Source: Candidatus Omnitrophota bacterium
Lineage (GTDB): Bacteria > Omnitrophota > Gorgyraeia > Duberdicusellales > 4484-171
DNA: 25,389 nt
Assembly: GCA_028702365.1 (NCBI GenBank)
Contig: JAQVOZ010000001.1
Location: forward strand, 1-25,389
Direction: 5' to 3'
Part shown: one piece after another, positions 14,493-20,798 of the stretch
Layout: each line of letters starts with the position of its first letter
How positions within the stretch are numbered: position 1 is the first letter of the stretch
Notes under the pieces: model-generated
Told to the model about the DNA's origin: nothing
The model's input: only the letters and a program-made list of their open reading frames with translations
Database searches by the model: none
Translations under genes and position numbers: made by a program

Positions 14493-14901
14493 GTTTTTTA
14501 GGAATGTTGCTAACTTTATCCGATTTACTCAATGAACAAATTAATTCATCAACCTCCTTCGTGGCCGCTTCTTCAGCCAAAGAAGGTGCAGCAGAAAACA
14601 AGGCTTTTTGCATTAAGATCTTAAGGGTATCGGCGTTGGCTCTCAAGCTGGTAAAATAGTGCGCGTAATTAATAAGCTCATTATAAAATTGCATACCTAA
14701 ATCATCCAGTAATTCTTTTTTGTCTTTAGAAAACAACCAAATTGTTATTTTATTTTTCTTTTCTTTATCAAGATACACATAAGCCCTGTCCAAAAATACA
14801 TAGCTGGCAGAATAAACTGTCGCCAGAGGATATATTTTTGGGTCTACCCTAAGCTTAACCCAGCCATTGCCTTTTTCCAGAATTTTTTCTGAAACCTGCA
14901 T
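14461..14901 (-). CDS. hxsD: HxsD-like protein of the His-Xaa-Ser system
   Basis: 146 residues. The core (about 14-100) reads VKLRVDPKIYPLATVYSASY, then FLDRAYVYLD and KITIWL, then GMQFYNELINYAHY. In my memory of the HxsD family the same order occurs: D-P-x-x-Y-P-L-x-A-V-Y, F-L-D-R-A-Y-V-x-L-D, then an F-x-N-E-L-L helix. HxsD is a small accessory protein of unknown biochemical role that always accompanies the maturases. The last 45 residues are a basic, low-complexity extension (KKHATIPAKTRK) beyond the family norm of about 100. It begins 4 nt after the stop of the exported protein at 14906 and belongs to the same transcript. Confidence 0.75.
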   Translation of the reverse strand: MQVSEKILEKGNGWVKLRVDPKIYPLATVYSASYVFLDRAYVYLDKEKKNKITIWLFSKDKKELLDDLGMQFYNELINYAHYFTSLRANADTLKILMQKALFSAAPSLAEEAATKEVDELICSLSKSDKVSNIPKKHATIPAKTRK

Positions 14902-14905
14902 TTAT

Positions 14906-15295
14906 TTAATAGTTAGCACAATACCAAACCTCTCCTACTCTTATTACTGCCGGCGTGCCATTGTCGTTTGCAGCAGTGGTTGTTCCGCCCTGTAGCCACA
15001 TCTGGTCGTCTGATTGCAGGATAAAACGAAAATCAAAATCAGAAACAGTATCGTTTGTAAAATCTATATAAGGCACACCGCCCGCTACATTTACACGCCT
15101 TAATTCTATATTCGGATTGCCTCCATCGTTATTTAATGTAACTTCGTTATTTCCATTCAATGTCCGTAAGGTTACATAGACCCCAAAAGGGGCAGGATAA
15201 TAAGTAGCTACAGTTATAATTTCCTGAGAAAAAGCTGTGCCGCAGGTTAATATCAATGAAAGAAAGAAAATTAATAATAGGCCGCGTATTTTCAT
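14906..15295 (-). CDS. Small exported protein, first gene of the RiPP-like operon
   Basis: 129 residues. A signal peptide (about 1-23, ending TAFSQ) is followed by EIITVATYYPAPFGVYVTLRTLNG, a segment that I associate with a recurring family of short exported proteins in Omnitrophota- and Elusimicrobiota-like genomes. The rest is Asn/Thr/Gly-rich beta structure ending VIRVGEVWYCANY. The function is unknown; such proteins look like surface or pseudopilin-like products. It has the best promoter in the region (15343-15315) and an AGGGGG ribosome site, and the hxsD-like gene starts only 4 nt after it. Co-transcription is likely, but a role in peptide maturation is not established. Confidence 0.7.
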   Translation of the reverse strand: MKIRGLLLIFFLSLILTCGTAFSQEIITVATYYPAPFGVYVTLRTLNGNNEVTLNNDGGNPNIELRRVNVAGGVPYIDFTNDTVSDFDFRFILQSDDQMWLQGGTTTAANDNGTPAVIRVGEVWYCANY

Positions 15296-15314
15296 ATTAC
15301 CCCCTTTTAAGGAA

Positions 15315-15343
15315 ATTATACTCTATTAAATTTTTCGGTTCAA
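15315..15343 (-). promoter_or_regulatory. Promoter for the RiPP-like operon
   Basis: On the minus strand TTGAAC (15343-15338), a 17-nt spacer, then a perfect TATAAT (15320-15315). The start would lie near 15308, with an AGGGGG site before the ATG at 15295. The -35 overlaps a short palindrome, CGGTT-C-AACCG (15336-15346), which could be an operator. Confidence 0.6.
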
Positions 15344-15361
15344 CCGTTAGTTTATTATTGT

Positions 15362-15736
15362 TCAACGTTGTTTAATGGTATCGCAAGAAAGAATATTAAT
15401 AAAATCCTGCGCGCGCTTTTCGCCCTCTTTATTTTCTTTTGCTTTATAAAGTTCTTTAGCTTTTAAAAAATAACCTTTTGCAGTTATAAGGTTGTTTTCA
15501 TCATAATAAGATAAACCAAGATAGAAATAAGCATCAGCGGCATCATTGGGATTAGCCACTGCTCCTGAAAAAATTCTCCTGGCCTCTTCTCTTTTACCAG
15601 TGTATAAATAATTTATGCCCTTTTGAATCCTCTCCGAAGGTTGTTTATTCGCTTGATTTTCCTGGGCCGACAAAGACACGCAAATGCATAAAATTAAACC
15701 AAATAAACCTATAGTTAATAATCCTTTTTTATTCAT
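15362..15736 (-). CDS. Exported TPR protein
   Basis: 124 residues. A signal peptide (about 1-24, LCICVSLSAQ) is followed by two tetratricopeptide-like repeats: INYLYTGKREEARRIFSGAV with NDAADAYFYLGLSYYDENNL, and ITAKGYFLKAKELYKAKENKEGE. TPRs mediate protein-protein contacts; in the periplasm they often serve envelope or secretion assemblies. An AGGGAGG site precedes the ATG and TATAAT lies at 15765-15760. It has its own promoter and the following gene has another, so it is probably monocistronic. Confidence 0.8.
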   Translation of the reverse strand: MNKKGLLTIGLFGLILCICVSLSAQENQANKQPSERIQKGINYLYTGKREEARRIFSGAVANPNDAADAYFYLGLSYYDENNLITAKGYFLKAKELYKAKENKEGEKRAQDFINILSCDTIKQR

Positions 15737-15759
15737 AACTTCCTCCCTTTTATTTTTTC

Positions 15760-15787
15760 ATTATATCATAAAATATAATCAGCGCAA
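15760..15787 (-). promoter_or_regulatory. Promoter for the TPR gene
   Basis: Minus-strand TTGCGC (15787-15782), 16-nt spacer, perfect TATAAT (15765-15760), then AGGGAGG and the ATG at 15736. Confidence 0.45.
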
Positions 15788-16150
15788 CAATGCCCCCTGA
15801 GCGCCTGCCCGTAATTATTATTGGATATTGATTATGATAAACGTTGAATTTTAGCTGGTTACACCAAGAATTTGTGGCAATTATTAGGACTACCATGTGA
15901 AGAAAAGGATAACCTGGAAGGTTCTTTCGATAGCTTGAACAATGTCCGATTTTTAGCTACAAGCAGGAAAAGACAGATAGGTTTAGAAGTTTCTTTTAGC
16001 AATGAGCTATTACAATAAATAAAACGTGCCGAGGGAGAGAATCGTATGCAATCTTTTGCGTTAGCAAAAGATTCTTCATATTGCATCCGATACAAGCCTG
16101 GTACAAAAAGAACAAACTTTTCTAGATAAACCATCAAGCAGAATAAAACG
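15788..16150. other. Gene-poor stretch next to tRNA-Phe
   Basis: No convincing gene. A 57-codon open stretch runs on the plus strand from 15848 to its stop at 16016-16018, with no ATG, and ends exactly where the tRNA-derived repeat begins. It could be the remnant of a lost gene or chance. A perfect 10-bp hairpin with a 4-nt loop (AATCTTTTGC/GCAAAAGATT, 16050-16073) sits between the two repeat copies, with an outer ATGCAAT/ATTGCAT pair (16046-16086). Confidence 0.5.
16018..16044. repeat. Second copy of the tRNA-Phe 3' end (attachment-site-like)
   Basis: These 27 bp are identical to 16142-16168. They contain the last 18 nt of the tRNA gene (T-arm half and acceptor strand) and 9 nt beyond. Duplicated tRNA 3' ends are typical of attL/attR flanks left by tyrosine integrases; here the copies are only 124 bp apart. 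Confidence 0.75.
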
Positions 16151-16168
16151 TGCCGAGGGAGAGAATCG
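16142..16168. repeat. First copy of the direct repeat, at the 3' end of tRNA-Phe
   Basis: A 27-bp identical partner of 16018-16044. Bases 16151-16168 are inside the tRNA and 16142-16150 lie just downstream of it. The repeat ends within the T-loop, a usual crossover position for tRNA-targeting integrases. Confidence 0.75.
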
Positions 16169-16223
16169 AACTCCCCACGCATGGATTTTCAGTCCATCGC
16201 TCTACCGACTGAGCTACCTCGGC
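16151..16223 (-). tRNA. tRNA-Phe (anticodon GAA)
   Basis: 73 nt on the minus strand. The acceptor stem GCCGAGG pairs fully with CCTCGGC, with discriminator A. The D-arm is GCTC-AGTCGGTA-GAGC. The anticodon stem ATGGA/TCCAT encloses loop CTGAAAA with anticodon GAA. The T-arm is GGGAG-TTCGATT-CTCTC with one G-U pair. CCA is not encoded; CGT follows the discriminator. All arms are intact, so the gene should be functional. Confidence 0.97.
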
Positions 16224-16234
16224 ACTAAATAGCA

Positions 16235-16252
16235 CCATTGCAAATGCAATGG
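16235..16252. repeat. Palindrome upstream of tRNA-Phe
   Basis: CCATTGCA, AA, TGCAATGG forms an 8-bp perfect inverted repeat 12 bp before the tRNA 5' end. It may be a promoter-proximal regulatory site or a chance palindrome. Confidence 0.35.
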
Positions 16253-16386
16253 CCAAATATCATTTTCAATGTAGAGGATTATAGCATAGAGGCTTATTTA
16301 GGCAAGAGGATTCTGTAACCCGCACGGGCCATCGTAGGTTCTTTTATTTCGCCCGTTTAAACTGGCGACACCACTCTGCACTATTT

Positions 16387-16419
16387 GACCGCGGGCACGC
16401 CGAAGGCTTGCCCGCGGTC
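16387..16419. repeat. GC-rich REP-like hairpin
   Basis: GACCGCGGGCA (16387-16397) and TGCCCGCGGTC (16409-16419) are perfect arms, with an inner GCC-GAA-GGC hairpin. The stem is almost all G and C in an AT-rich setting, and no U-run follows on either strand, so it looks like a dispersed REP element rather than a terminator. The rest of 16253-16448 shows nothing recognisable. Confidence 0.6.
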
Positions 16420-16448
16420 ATCCGGCAAAGCGACTAGAATCCAGGGGG

Positions 16449-17294
16449 TTACTCTTCCATGTATATTTTTACTAAATTTTCATAGTCCTCGATAGCCTGG
16501 CATGGTTTATCCAGGATAGAACAAACTGTCGGTTTAACTTCCCAATAGTTTTTTCCTTCTTCCGGTTTCCAGGAATTCTCTCCGTACATTTTGCGGTTAT
16601 ACACATCGTATAACGCTTTATAAAAACTTAAACGTCCATCTTCCCCCACTTTGGCTGATTTTATATTTATGAAACATTTGTTAAGCTTGTTATTGTAGTG
16701 ATTTTGAAACCCGGAGTTTTTGGGGTCAAATCCATTTTCTTTAAAAAATTCGCTGGCTGCCGAAAAACATTTGTTCTCAAAGTCCATGATTTCGCTTGCG
16801 GATTTAGATGCCACTTCACCAGAAAACCGCTGGTTATTAGGCAAAAATAATACAAAATAATACGCAACGGAAAGGCTCATAGTTATAAGGGCCAATAACA
16901 CCCCAATCTTAAACCAATTTTGTTTTATCCAGTTACTCATAATCAGGCCTCCTTTTATCGGGTTTATAGTAGGATATTTTACTTTTATTTTCCTGTTTAC
17001 CCACGGGATAAATCGGATAACAAGATACAGAAGATATAAAAACAATAGCAACAGGCCGAGCTTGTGCAACAATAAGGATTTTGCCGCATATGAACGCCCT
17101 GCATCTTTTGACTGCAAATTACTGCCATCCGGGATAGCCACGAAAAGCTTACCGGCTAAGAAACCTTTACTCGATTGGCTTGTTACAGCTATTGCTTTAT
17201 AATGCTGTGCTAGCGTTATCAGCAAAATACCAATTAAAAACACCAGGAATAGAACACTTTCTTTTGTTATGCTTTTTTTTATTTTGTAATTCAT
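16449..17294 (-). CDS. Membrane protein with strong internal start at 16940
   Basis: The full frame is 281 residues. Residues 1-118 hold two membrane segments (about 13-30 and 75-97) with an exported-looking loop between. Residue 119 is a Met preceded by AAAGGAGG with 8-nt spacing, the best ribosome site in this region. The product from there is 163 residues: MSNWIKQNWFKIG, one membrane span, then a soluble domain with CFSAASEFFKENG, NHYNNKLNKCFI, LYDVYNRKMYGE and KPTVCSILDKPC. That second half resembles a widespread uncharacterised family of single-span small proteins. The frame may therefore be two genes fused in frame, or one gene with two products. Function unknown. The PilZ gene lies 20 nt upstream. 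Confidence 0.7.
   Translation of the reverse strand: MNYKIKKSITKESVLFLVFLIGILLITLAQHYKAIAVTSQSSKGFLAGKLFVAIPDGSNLQSKDAGRSYAAKSLLLHKLGLLLLFLYLLYLVIRFIPWVNRKIKVKYPTINPIKGGLIMSNWIKQNWFKIGVLLALITMSLSVAYYFVLFLPNNQRFSGEVASKSASEIMDFENKCFSAASEFFKENGFDPKNSGFQNHYNNKLNKCFINIKSAKVGEDGRLSFYKALYDVYNRKMYGENSWKPEEGKNYWEVKPTVCSILDKPCQAIEDYENLVKIYMEE
16941..16956 (-). promoter_or_regulatory. Internal Shine-Dalgarno deciding an alternative start
   Basis: Minus-strand AAAGGAGG ends 8 nt before the in-frame ATG at 16940. The upstream ATG at 17294 has no comparable site, so initiation at 16940 should be efficient. Confidence 0.7.
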
Positions 17295-17314
17295 AGTAAA
17301 CGGGGGATAAAAGA

Positions 17315-17686
17315 TTAGTTGTCAATTTTGGTAGTATCCGCAGGGCATTCTCTGCAAAGCGTTTTGCTTACATAATCATGTATTTTTTTACTATCAGCGG
17401 AATTGATTTTGAAGAATTTTAAGCCCACCACAAAAGGATAATAAGTATTATTTCTGTTATCCTGCCATACTACCTTTGCCTTGGCAGTAATTGGGCTTGC
17501 GTAATCCTCCAGTTTAAAATTCAAATCAAGGCACATGCCCAGATCAAACCGCTGGAGGGTAGAAAGGCGCATACCACCCTCAGAAACATCCTCGCACCTC
17601 GAAGACATACCCAAGTGGCTTCCTGAAAGTCTAAAGCGAATAATCGCTGACTTGCTTATTCGTGGATAATGGCGTTGTTCTATCAT
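17315..17686 (-). CDS. PilZ-domain protein (cyclic di-GMP receptor)
   Basis: 123 residues from the ATG at 17686; a TTG three bases earlier is also in frame but ATG is preferred. The two c-di-GMP ligand motifs are present: RxxxR as RHYPR near residues 5-9, and D/NxSxxG as DVSEGGM. The remainder (AKAKVVWQD, YPFVVGLKFFKI) is the usual PilZ beta-barrel. It would sense c-di-GMP in the cytoplasm; a link to pili or envelope functions is suggested by the prepilin peptidases in the window but not shown. The promoter is TTGACA, 16 nt, TAAATT, only 8 nt before the ATG with no Shine-Dalgarno, so the mRNA may be leaderless. Confidence 0.85.
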   Translation of the reverse strand: MIEQRHYPRISKSAIIRFRLSGSHLGMSSRCEDVSEGGMRLSTLQRFDLGMCLDLNFKLEDYASPITAKAKVVWQDNRNNTYYPFVVGLKFFKINSADSKKIHDYVSKTLCRECPADTTKIDN

Positions 17687-17694
17687 CAATTTTT

Positions 17695-17722
17695 AATTTA
17701 TCATATCCATTTCTTATGTCAA
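17695..17722 (-). promoter_or_regulatory. Promoter for the PilZ gene
   Basis: Exact TTGACA (17722-17717), 16-nt spacer ending TGA, and TAAATT (17700-17695) form a -35 plus extended -10 promoter. It ends 8 nt before the ATG. Confidence 0.6.
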
Positions 17723-17744
17723 CTTATATAAAAATTGCTTGCTT

Positions 17745-18146
17745 CTATTTTTTCGTTTCCTGCTTTATGAATTGCATTCTGTAACCTAATCTAAATTTTT
17801 TTATTGCTTCAGCGATTTCCGCTTTCGGCTTATTTTTAAGTTTCATTGAGACTACATAAAAAGCGTGTGTCACCGGTATAGATAAATTTTTATCATCGTT
17901 ATAGAATTCATCGATCATTAAAGCAAGGGTTTCAGAGCCTGATCCGGAATATACCTCCCTTGCCTTATCTACCTGCATTATTGCTGCGCCTTCATAAATA
18001 CCCTGCAACAAAACCTGCCTCATTGTTCTGCCTTCTATGTATCTATTTAATAATTTCCAACTATTGCCGTCATAAGCAGTTTGCGCATAAGCACCTAAGT
18101 TTATCGTGATAAATAAACTGCATAAAAAAAATATATATTTTTTCAT
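17745..18146 (-). CDS. Small exported protein, possibly Rap1a/Tai-like
   Basis: 133 residues. A signal peptide (about 1-22, ending GAYAQ) precedes an all-helical mature part: GNSWKLLNRYIEG, VLLQGIYEGAAIMQ, then SIPVTHAFYVVSMKLKNKPKAEIAEAI. The order of a G-Y/I-x-x-A helix, a P-containing turn and a V-V-x-x-L helix recalls the Rap1a/Tai immunity-like fold, but that is a weak pattern match. An AAAGGAGG site precedes the ATG and TATAAT lies at 18183-18178. It stands apart from its neighbours, so no function is suggested by context. Confidence 0.7.
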   Translation of the reverse strand: MKKYIFFLCSLFITINLGAYAQTAYDGNSWKLLNRYIEGRTMRQVLLQGIYEGAAIMQVDKAREVYSGSGSETLALMIDEFYNDDKNLSIPVTHAFYVVSMKLKNKPKAEIAEAIKKFRLGYRMQFIKQETKK

Positions 18147-18237
18147 TGCCCATCCTCCTTTAAAAACAGAGAAAAAAATTATAGTTTATCCAATCTTCCT
18201 GCTGGCTGGTATCTGCGTAAGCATCTATGCCTTAGAA

Positions 18238-18270
18238 ACAAAAAAGCGGCTCATTTATCTGAGCCGCTTT
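18238..18270 (-). terminator. Rho-independent terminator
   Basis: AAAGCGGCTCA and TGAGCCGCTTT form a perfect 11-bp stem with a 6-nt loop (18243-18270). On the minus strand six T follow. It would end transcription of the exported-protein gene at 18361-18774. Confidence 0.85.
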
Positions 18271-18286
18271 AAAAGTCCAATACATA

Positions 18287-18349
18287 TATATCCACATCTT
18301 TGATAATAATACTACCTGCAAGATTTTTTTCAACAAAAATGTGGATATA
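18287..18349. repeat. 11-bp inverted repeat with long loop
   Basis: TATATCCACAT (18287-18297) and ATGTGGATATA (18339-18349) pair perfectly around 41 nt, between a gene stop and its terminator. The role is unknown; it may be a 3'-UTR structure. Confidence 0.45.
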
Positions 18350-18360
18350 CAGCAAAAAAA

Positions 18361-18774
18361 TCAGATTTTACTTTTCTCAATACCCTCCTTAAAGAGATGA
18401 TGCGGGTTATTTCCTTTAAGCCATTCAACAGGAATCCAACCGGACATGCCTTTGTAAAATCCCGAGGTCACTACGACATGCGCTCTGCCTTTAAAAATTT
18501 CTTCATCAAGCACAAGCACCTTTGTGTCTTTCGTAACTCTCAATACATCATAAGACTCAAGCATTGCCATGAATGCAGTTTTATCCCGCATTCTATATGC
18601 GTATATAAGATCATCAGCCGTTTTCTCATTAAGGGCAACGCCCAATCTTTGCCATGAATATGGCCCATGTATTGCAAGCTCCCTTCCAATTAACTCTTGA
18701 TATTCGGCAAAAGTTTGATACGGCGCAAAACAAGAAAATACCAAAAATAACGCTACGAATATTGCTATCTTCAT
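18361..18774 (-). CDS. Small exported protein with SH3-like C-terminus
   Basis: 137 residues from the ATG at 18774, which lies 5 nt after a GGGGGGAGG site; a GTG at 18780 is in frame but overlaps that site. A signal peptide (about 1-23, QTFAE) precedes a helical part with LIGRELAIHG and ADDLIYAYRMRD. The C-terminal TKVLVLDEEIF, AHVVVTSGFYKGMSGWIPVEWL is like bacterial SH3 domains, which often bind the cell wall. Function unknown. It is ended by the terminator at 18238-18270 and has a palindromic operator-like site about 80 bp upstream. Confidence 0.7.
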   Translation of the reverse strand: MKIAIFVALFLVFSCFAPYQTFAEYQELIGRELAIHGPYSWQRLGVALNEKTADDLIYAYRMRDKTAFMAMLESYDVLRVTKDTKVLVLDEEIFKGRAHVVVTSGFYKGMSGWIPVEWLKGNNPHHLFKEGIEKSKI

Positions 18775-18853
18775 ATGCACCTCCCCCCTTTTTAATAACT
18801 ACTTAGAAAATAACATATAATAGAGATTAAAACAAATTAGCAATGGGTAATAA

Positions 18854-18867
18854 TGAAAACGTTTTCA
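18854..18867. promoter_or_regulatory. LacI-type operator-like palindrome
   Basis: TGAAAACGTTTTCA is a perfect 14-bp palindrome with a central CG. It fits the general consensus of LacI/GalR-family operators (for CcpA, TGWAANCGNTNWCA). It lies about 80 bp upstream of the gene starting at 18774, which would be its nearest target. No LacI-type regulator is in the window. Confidence 0.4.
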
Positions 18868-18924
18868 AGGGATAAACTGTTTATTGCGTAAGTTTCTTAA
18901 AAATAGCAGATAAACTAACGGGGA

Positions 18925-19332
18925 TTAATTTTCCTTATAAGCGGTTATTTCTCCATTTTCTGTATCCCAGCGGATAATATGCCATGATTTTTCACCTTCT
19001 GCAGGAAAAATTTCAATCTGGGCAGTATATAAAGGAAACATCATGGCTAGTTCTTTCGCAAAAGAAAAGCTTGTTTTTTTAATTTCATTAAATGTTTCGC
19101 TTTTTCCGTTTGAATCCATTCTTATAGAAATATGCCCATCACTGCATTCGCCGTATATTTTGATAAAATACTCTCCCCATTTCGCTGCTGCCGCTTCTAA
19201 AAACGGGGTAATATTCCTATCGCAATACCCGGTTTCTACCACTGTATCGCCTATTGTTTTTTCTGCCTCACAGGTAAAAGCTCCGGAAACAAATGCAATA
19301 ATTGCTAAAACAGGAATAATTACGTTCTTCAT
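18925..19332 (-). CDS. Small exported protein of unknown function
   Basis: 135 residues from the ATG at 19332. A longer frame starting at 19371 would run through the promoter and lacks a signal-like N-terminus. The signal peptide (MKNVIIPVLAIIAFVSGAF) ends near a Cys (TCEAE); a lipobox is not clear. The mature part has two further Cys (GYCDR, GECSD), two beta-rich stretches (HISIRMDSNG, TAQIEIFPAEGEKSW) and a central amphipathic helix. No family recognised. No Shine-Dalgarno; the -10 lies 10 nt before the ATG. Confidence 0.65.
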   Translation of the reverse strand: MKNVIIPVLAIIAFVSGAFTCEAEKTIGDTVVETGYCDRNITPFLEAAAAKWGEYFIKIYGECSDGHISIRMDSNGKSETFNEIKKTSFSFAKELAMMFPLYTAQIEIFPAEGEKSWHIIRWDTENGEITAYKEN

Positions 19333-19342
19333 AATTAGTTTT

Positions 19343-19371
19343 ATTTTAAAGCAATATAGCGAAAAAGGCAA
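19343..19371 (-). promoter_or_regulatory. Promoter for the gene at 18925-19332
   Basis: Minus-strand TTGCCT (19371-19366), 17-nt spacer, TAAAAT (19348-19343), ending 10 nt before the ATG at 19332. There is no ribosome binding site. Confidence 0.5.
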
Positions 19372-19387
19372 TGTTTTTTAATCACGC

Positions 19388-19717
19388 TTACCATTTATGA
19401 AAAATAAAAATAGCTGCAAGGATTATCATCAGAAAACCCAGAATATAATTCCATTTTAATCCTTCCTTAAGATACACTACGGAAAAAATGGAAAACACAA
19501 CGAGCGTGATGACTTCCTGAATGGTTTTTAACTGTGCTGCTGAATATTGGTAATGCCCGATACGGTTCGCGGGCACCTGGAAGCAATATTCAACAAATGC
19601 TATAAGCCAACTCGCAAATATGGCAATCCATAAGGGTGAATTTTTATATTTAAGATGCCCATACCAGGCAAAAGTCATAAAGATATTTGACACGAGTAAA
19701 AGCGCAACGGTTTTCAT
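19388..19717 (-). CDS. DUF486 (DMT-like) four-helix membrane protein
   Basis: 109 residues forming four membrane spans. FMTFAWYGHLKY, WLIAFVEYCFQVPANRIG, SAAQLKTIQEVITLVVFSIFSVVYLKE and WNYILGFLMIILAAIF match the DUF486 family (EamA/DMT-like half-transporters). Such proteins probably dimerise to form a small-molecule transporter in the inner membrane; the substrate is unknown. It lies just after the terminator of the OmpA-LysM gene, so it needs its own promoter, which I did not find. The ribosome site is a weak AGGGA. Confidence 0.9.
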   Translation of the reverse strand: MKTVALLLVSNIFMTFAWYGHLKYKNSPLWIAIFASWLIAFVEYCFQVPANRIGHYQYSAAQLKTIQEVITLVVFSIFSVVYLKEGLKWNYILGFLMIILAAIFIFHKW

Positions 19718-19731
19718 ATAAAATCCCTATC

Positions 19732-19770
19732 AAAGAAAATGCTGACGCGAGCAAAGCCTGCGTCAGCATT
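19732..19770 (-). terminator. Rho-independent terminator after the OmpA-LysM gene
   Basis: AATGCTGACGC (19738-19748) and GCGTCAGCATT (19760-19770) form a perfect 11-bp stem with an 11-nt loop. On the minus strand TTCTTTG follows, completing a U-rich tail. Confidence 0.8.
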
Positions 19771-19794
19771 CTTTATTTCTTTTTCCAAATTCTT

Positions 19795-20796
19795 TTATTC
19801 TACAGGTATCAGAATCTTACGGCCCGCTCGGAGACGGTTGGGGTTTTTAATAACGCTTTTGTTAAGTTCGTAAATGTATTTCCAGCGGTGCCCTTTGCCC
19901 AACTCATGTTCTGCTATTTTCCAAAGCGTATCGCCTTTTTTTATCGTATACTCTCTGGTTGAAACTTTAACTTCGCTTTCAACCGGTTCCTCAAGTTCTT
20001 CGACAAATTTTCCTTCCTCAAGTTGAGTTGCATCGGCAGGGATACCTTCTCCATTATAAGGAATCATGACCTCTTCTACTTCGGCAATCATAAATTGCGC
20101 ATTCCTGTCTTTTTGCATCCCGGGGAGGTCTGTTACCGGGCTAACTGCATCAAGTTTTCCTCTGCTTACTATCTTAATACGGTCTTGCGGTATGCCATTT
20201 TCAATCATAAAATTTTTGACTGCATCTGCACGCTTGCCGCCAAGCTTCAAATTGTACTTTTCCGAACCGCGCGTATCGCAGTTACCGGTTATTAAGATAT
20301 TCGTTTGCGGATTCTTGTTTAAAGTCCTTACAGCCGCTTCCAGTATGGCTATAGCATCATCTCGTAAGGTGGCGCTATCGAAATTGAAATAAACTTTTAC
20401 ATTTTTGACTATTTTCTTAATAAGAAGCGATGGCCTTTTTTCCTGCGCCTGTGGTGGAGGGAGTTCTTCCGCTTTATAATCAAAAATTATCTTATAAACA
20501 TAAACATAGCCTCTGTTTCCCCAAGGTGAAGCTTGCCCGGGGCTGGTTGGCCACCACCAATAGCCTCCTGCCTTCTCATCTTTTACCGGGTTAGGTTTTG
20601 CATCCGTTGGCCACCAGGTAAATTTTTCCTGAAGGCGTTTTAAATCTTCGCTTTTTCTCTCTTCGTTGGTCCCCGCAAAAACCGGATTTATAAAAATTGT
20701 AAGAACCAAGATTGCCGAAAATAAACTAGACACGCTAAAACTATTGATAAGTAAACTTAGCGGACGAAAATCGGAAAAAGTTTGTTTTTTATACAT
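19795..20796 (-). CDS. OmpA-family protein with C-terminal LysM domain
   Basis: 333 residues. A hydrophobic segment ending PVFAG (about 21-42) is the signal peptide, so the first 20 residues may be untranslated or form an n-region. Two Trp-rich WWPT motifs lie at 61-64 and 81-84. An OmpA/MotB peptidoglycan-binding domain spans about 132-238 (VYFNFDSATL, ITGNCDTRGS, NLKLGGKRADAV, RIKIVSRGK) and a LysM domain about 283-331 (YTIKKGDTLWKIAEHELG, NPNRLRAGRKILIP). Both domains bind the sacculus, so it should be a periplasmic or outer-membrane anchor protein. It follows the PG-binding lipoprotein gene by 2 nt and shares its transcript. Confidence 0.9.
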   Translation of the reverse strand: MYKKQTFSDFRPLSLLINSFSVSSLFSAILVLTIFINPVFAGTNEERKSEDLKRLQEKFTWWPTDAKPNPVKDEKAGGYWWWPTSPGQASPWGNRGYVYVYKIIFDYKAEELPPPQAQEKRPSLLIKKIVKNVKVYFNFDSATLRDDAIAILEAAVRTLNKNPQTNILITGNCDTRGSEKYNLKLGGKRADAVKNFMIENGIPQDRIKIVSRGKLDAVSPVTDLPGMQKDRNAQFMIAEVEEVMIPYNGEGIPADATQLEEGKFVEELEEPVESEVKVSTREYTIKKGDTLWKIAEHELGKGHRWKYIYELNKSVIKNPNRLRAGRKILIPVE

Positions 20797-20798
20797 AA

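Noticed and set aside
15859..16182. 107-codon minus-strand frame
   Set aside because: It starts inside tRNA-Phe, runs through both direct repeats and an inter-repeat hairpin, has no ribosome site and reads as non-protein-like sequence.
18106..18303. 65-codon plus-strand frame
   Set aside because: It runs through the ribosome site and promoter of a minus-strand gene and through the 18238-18270 terminator.
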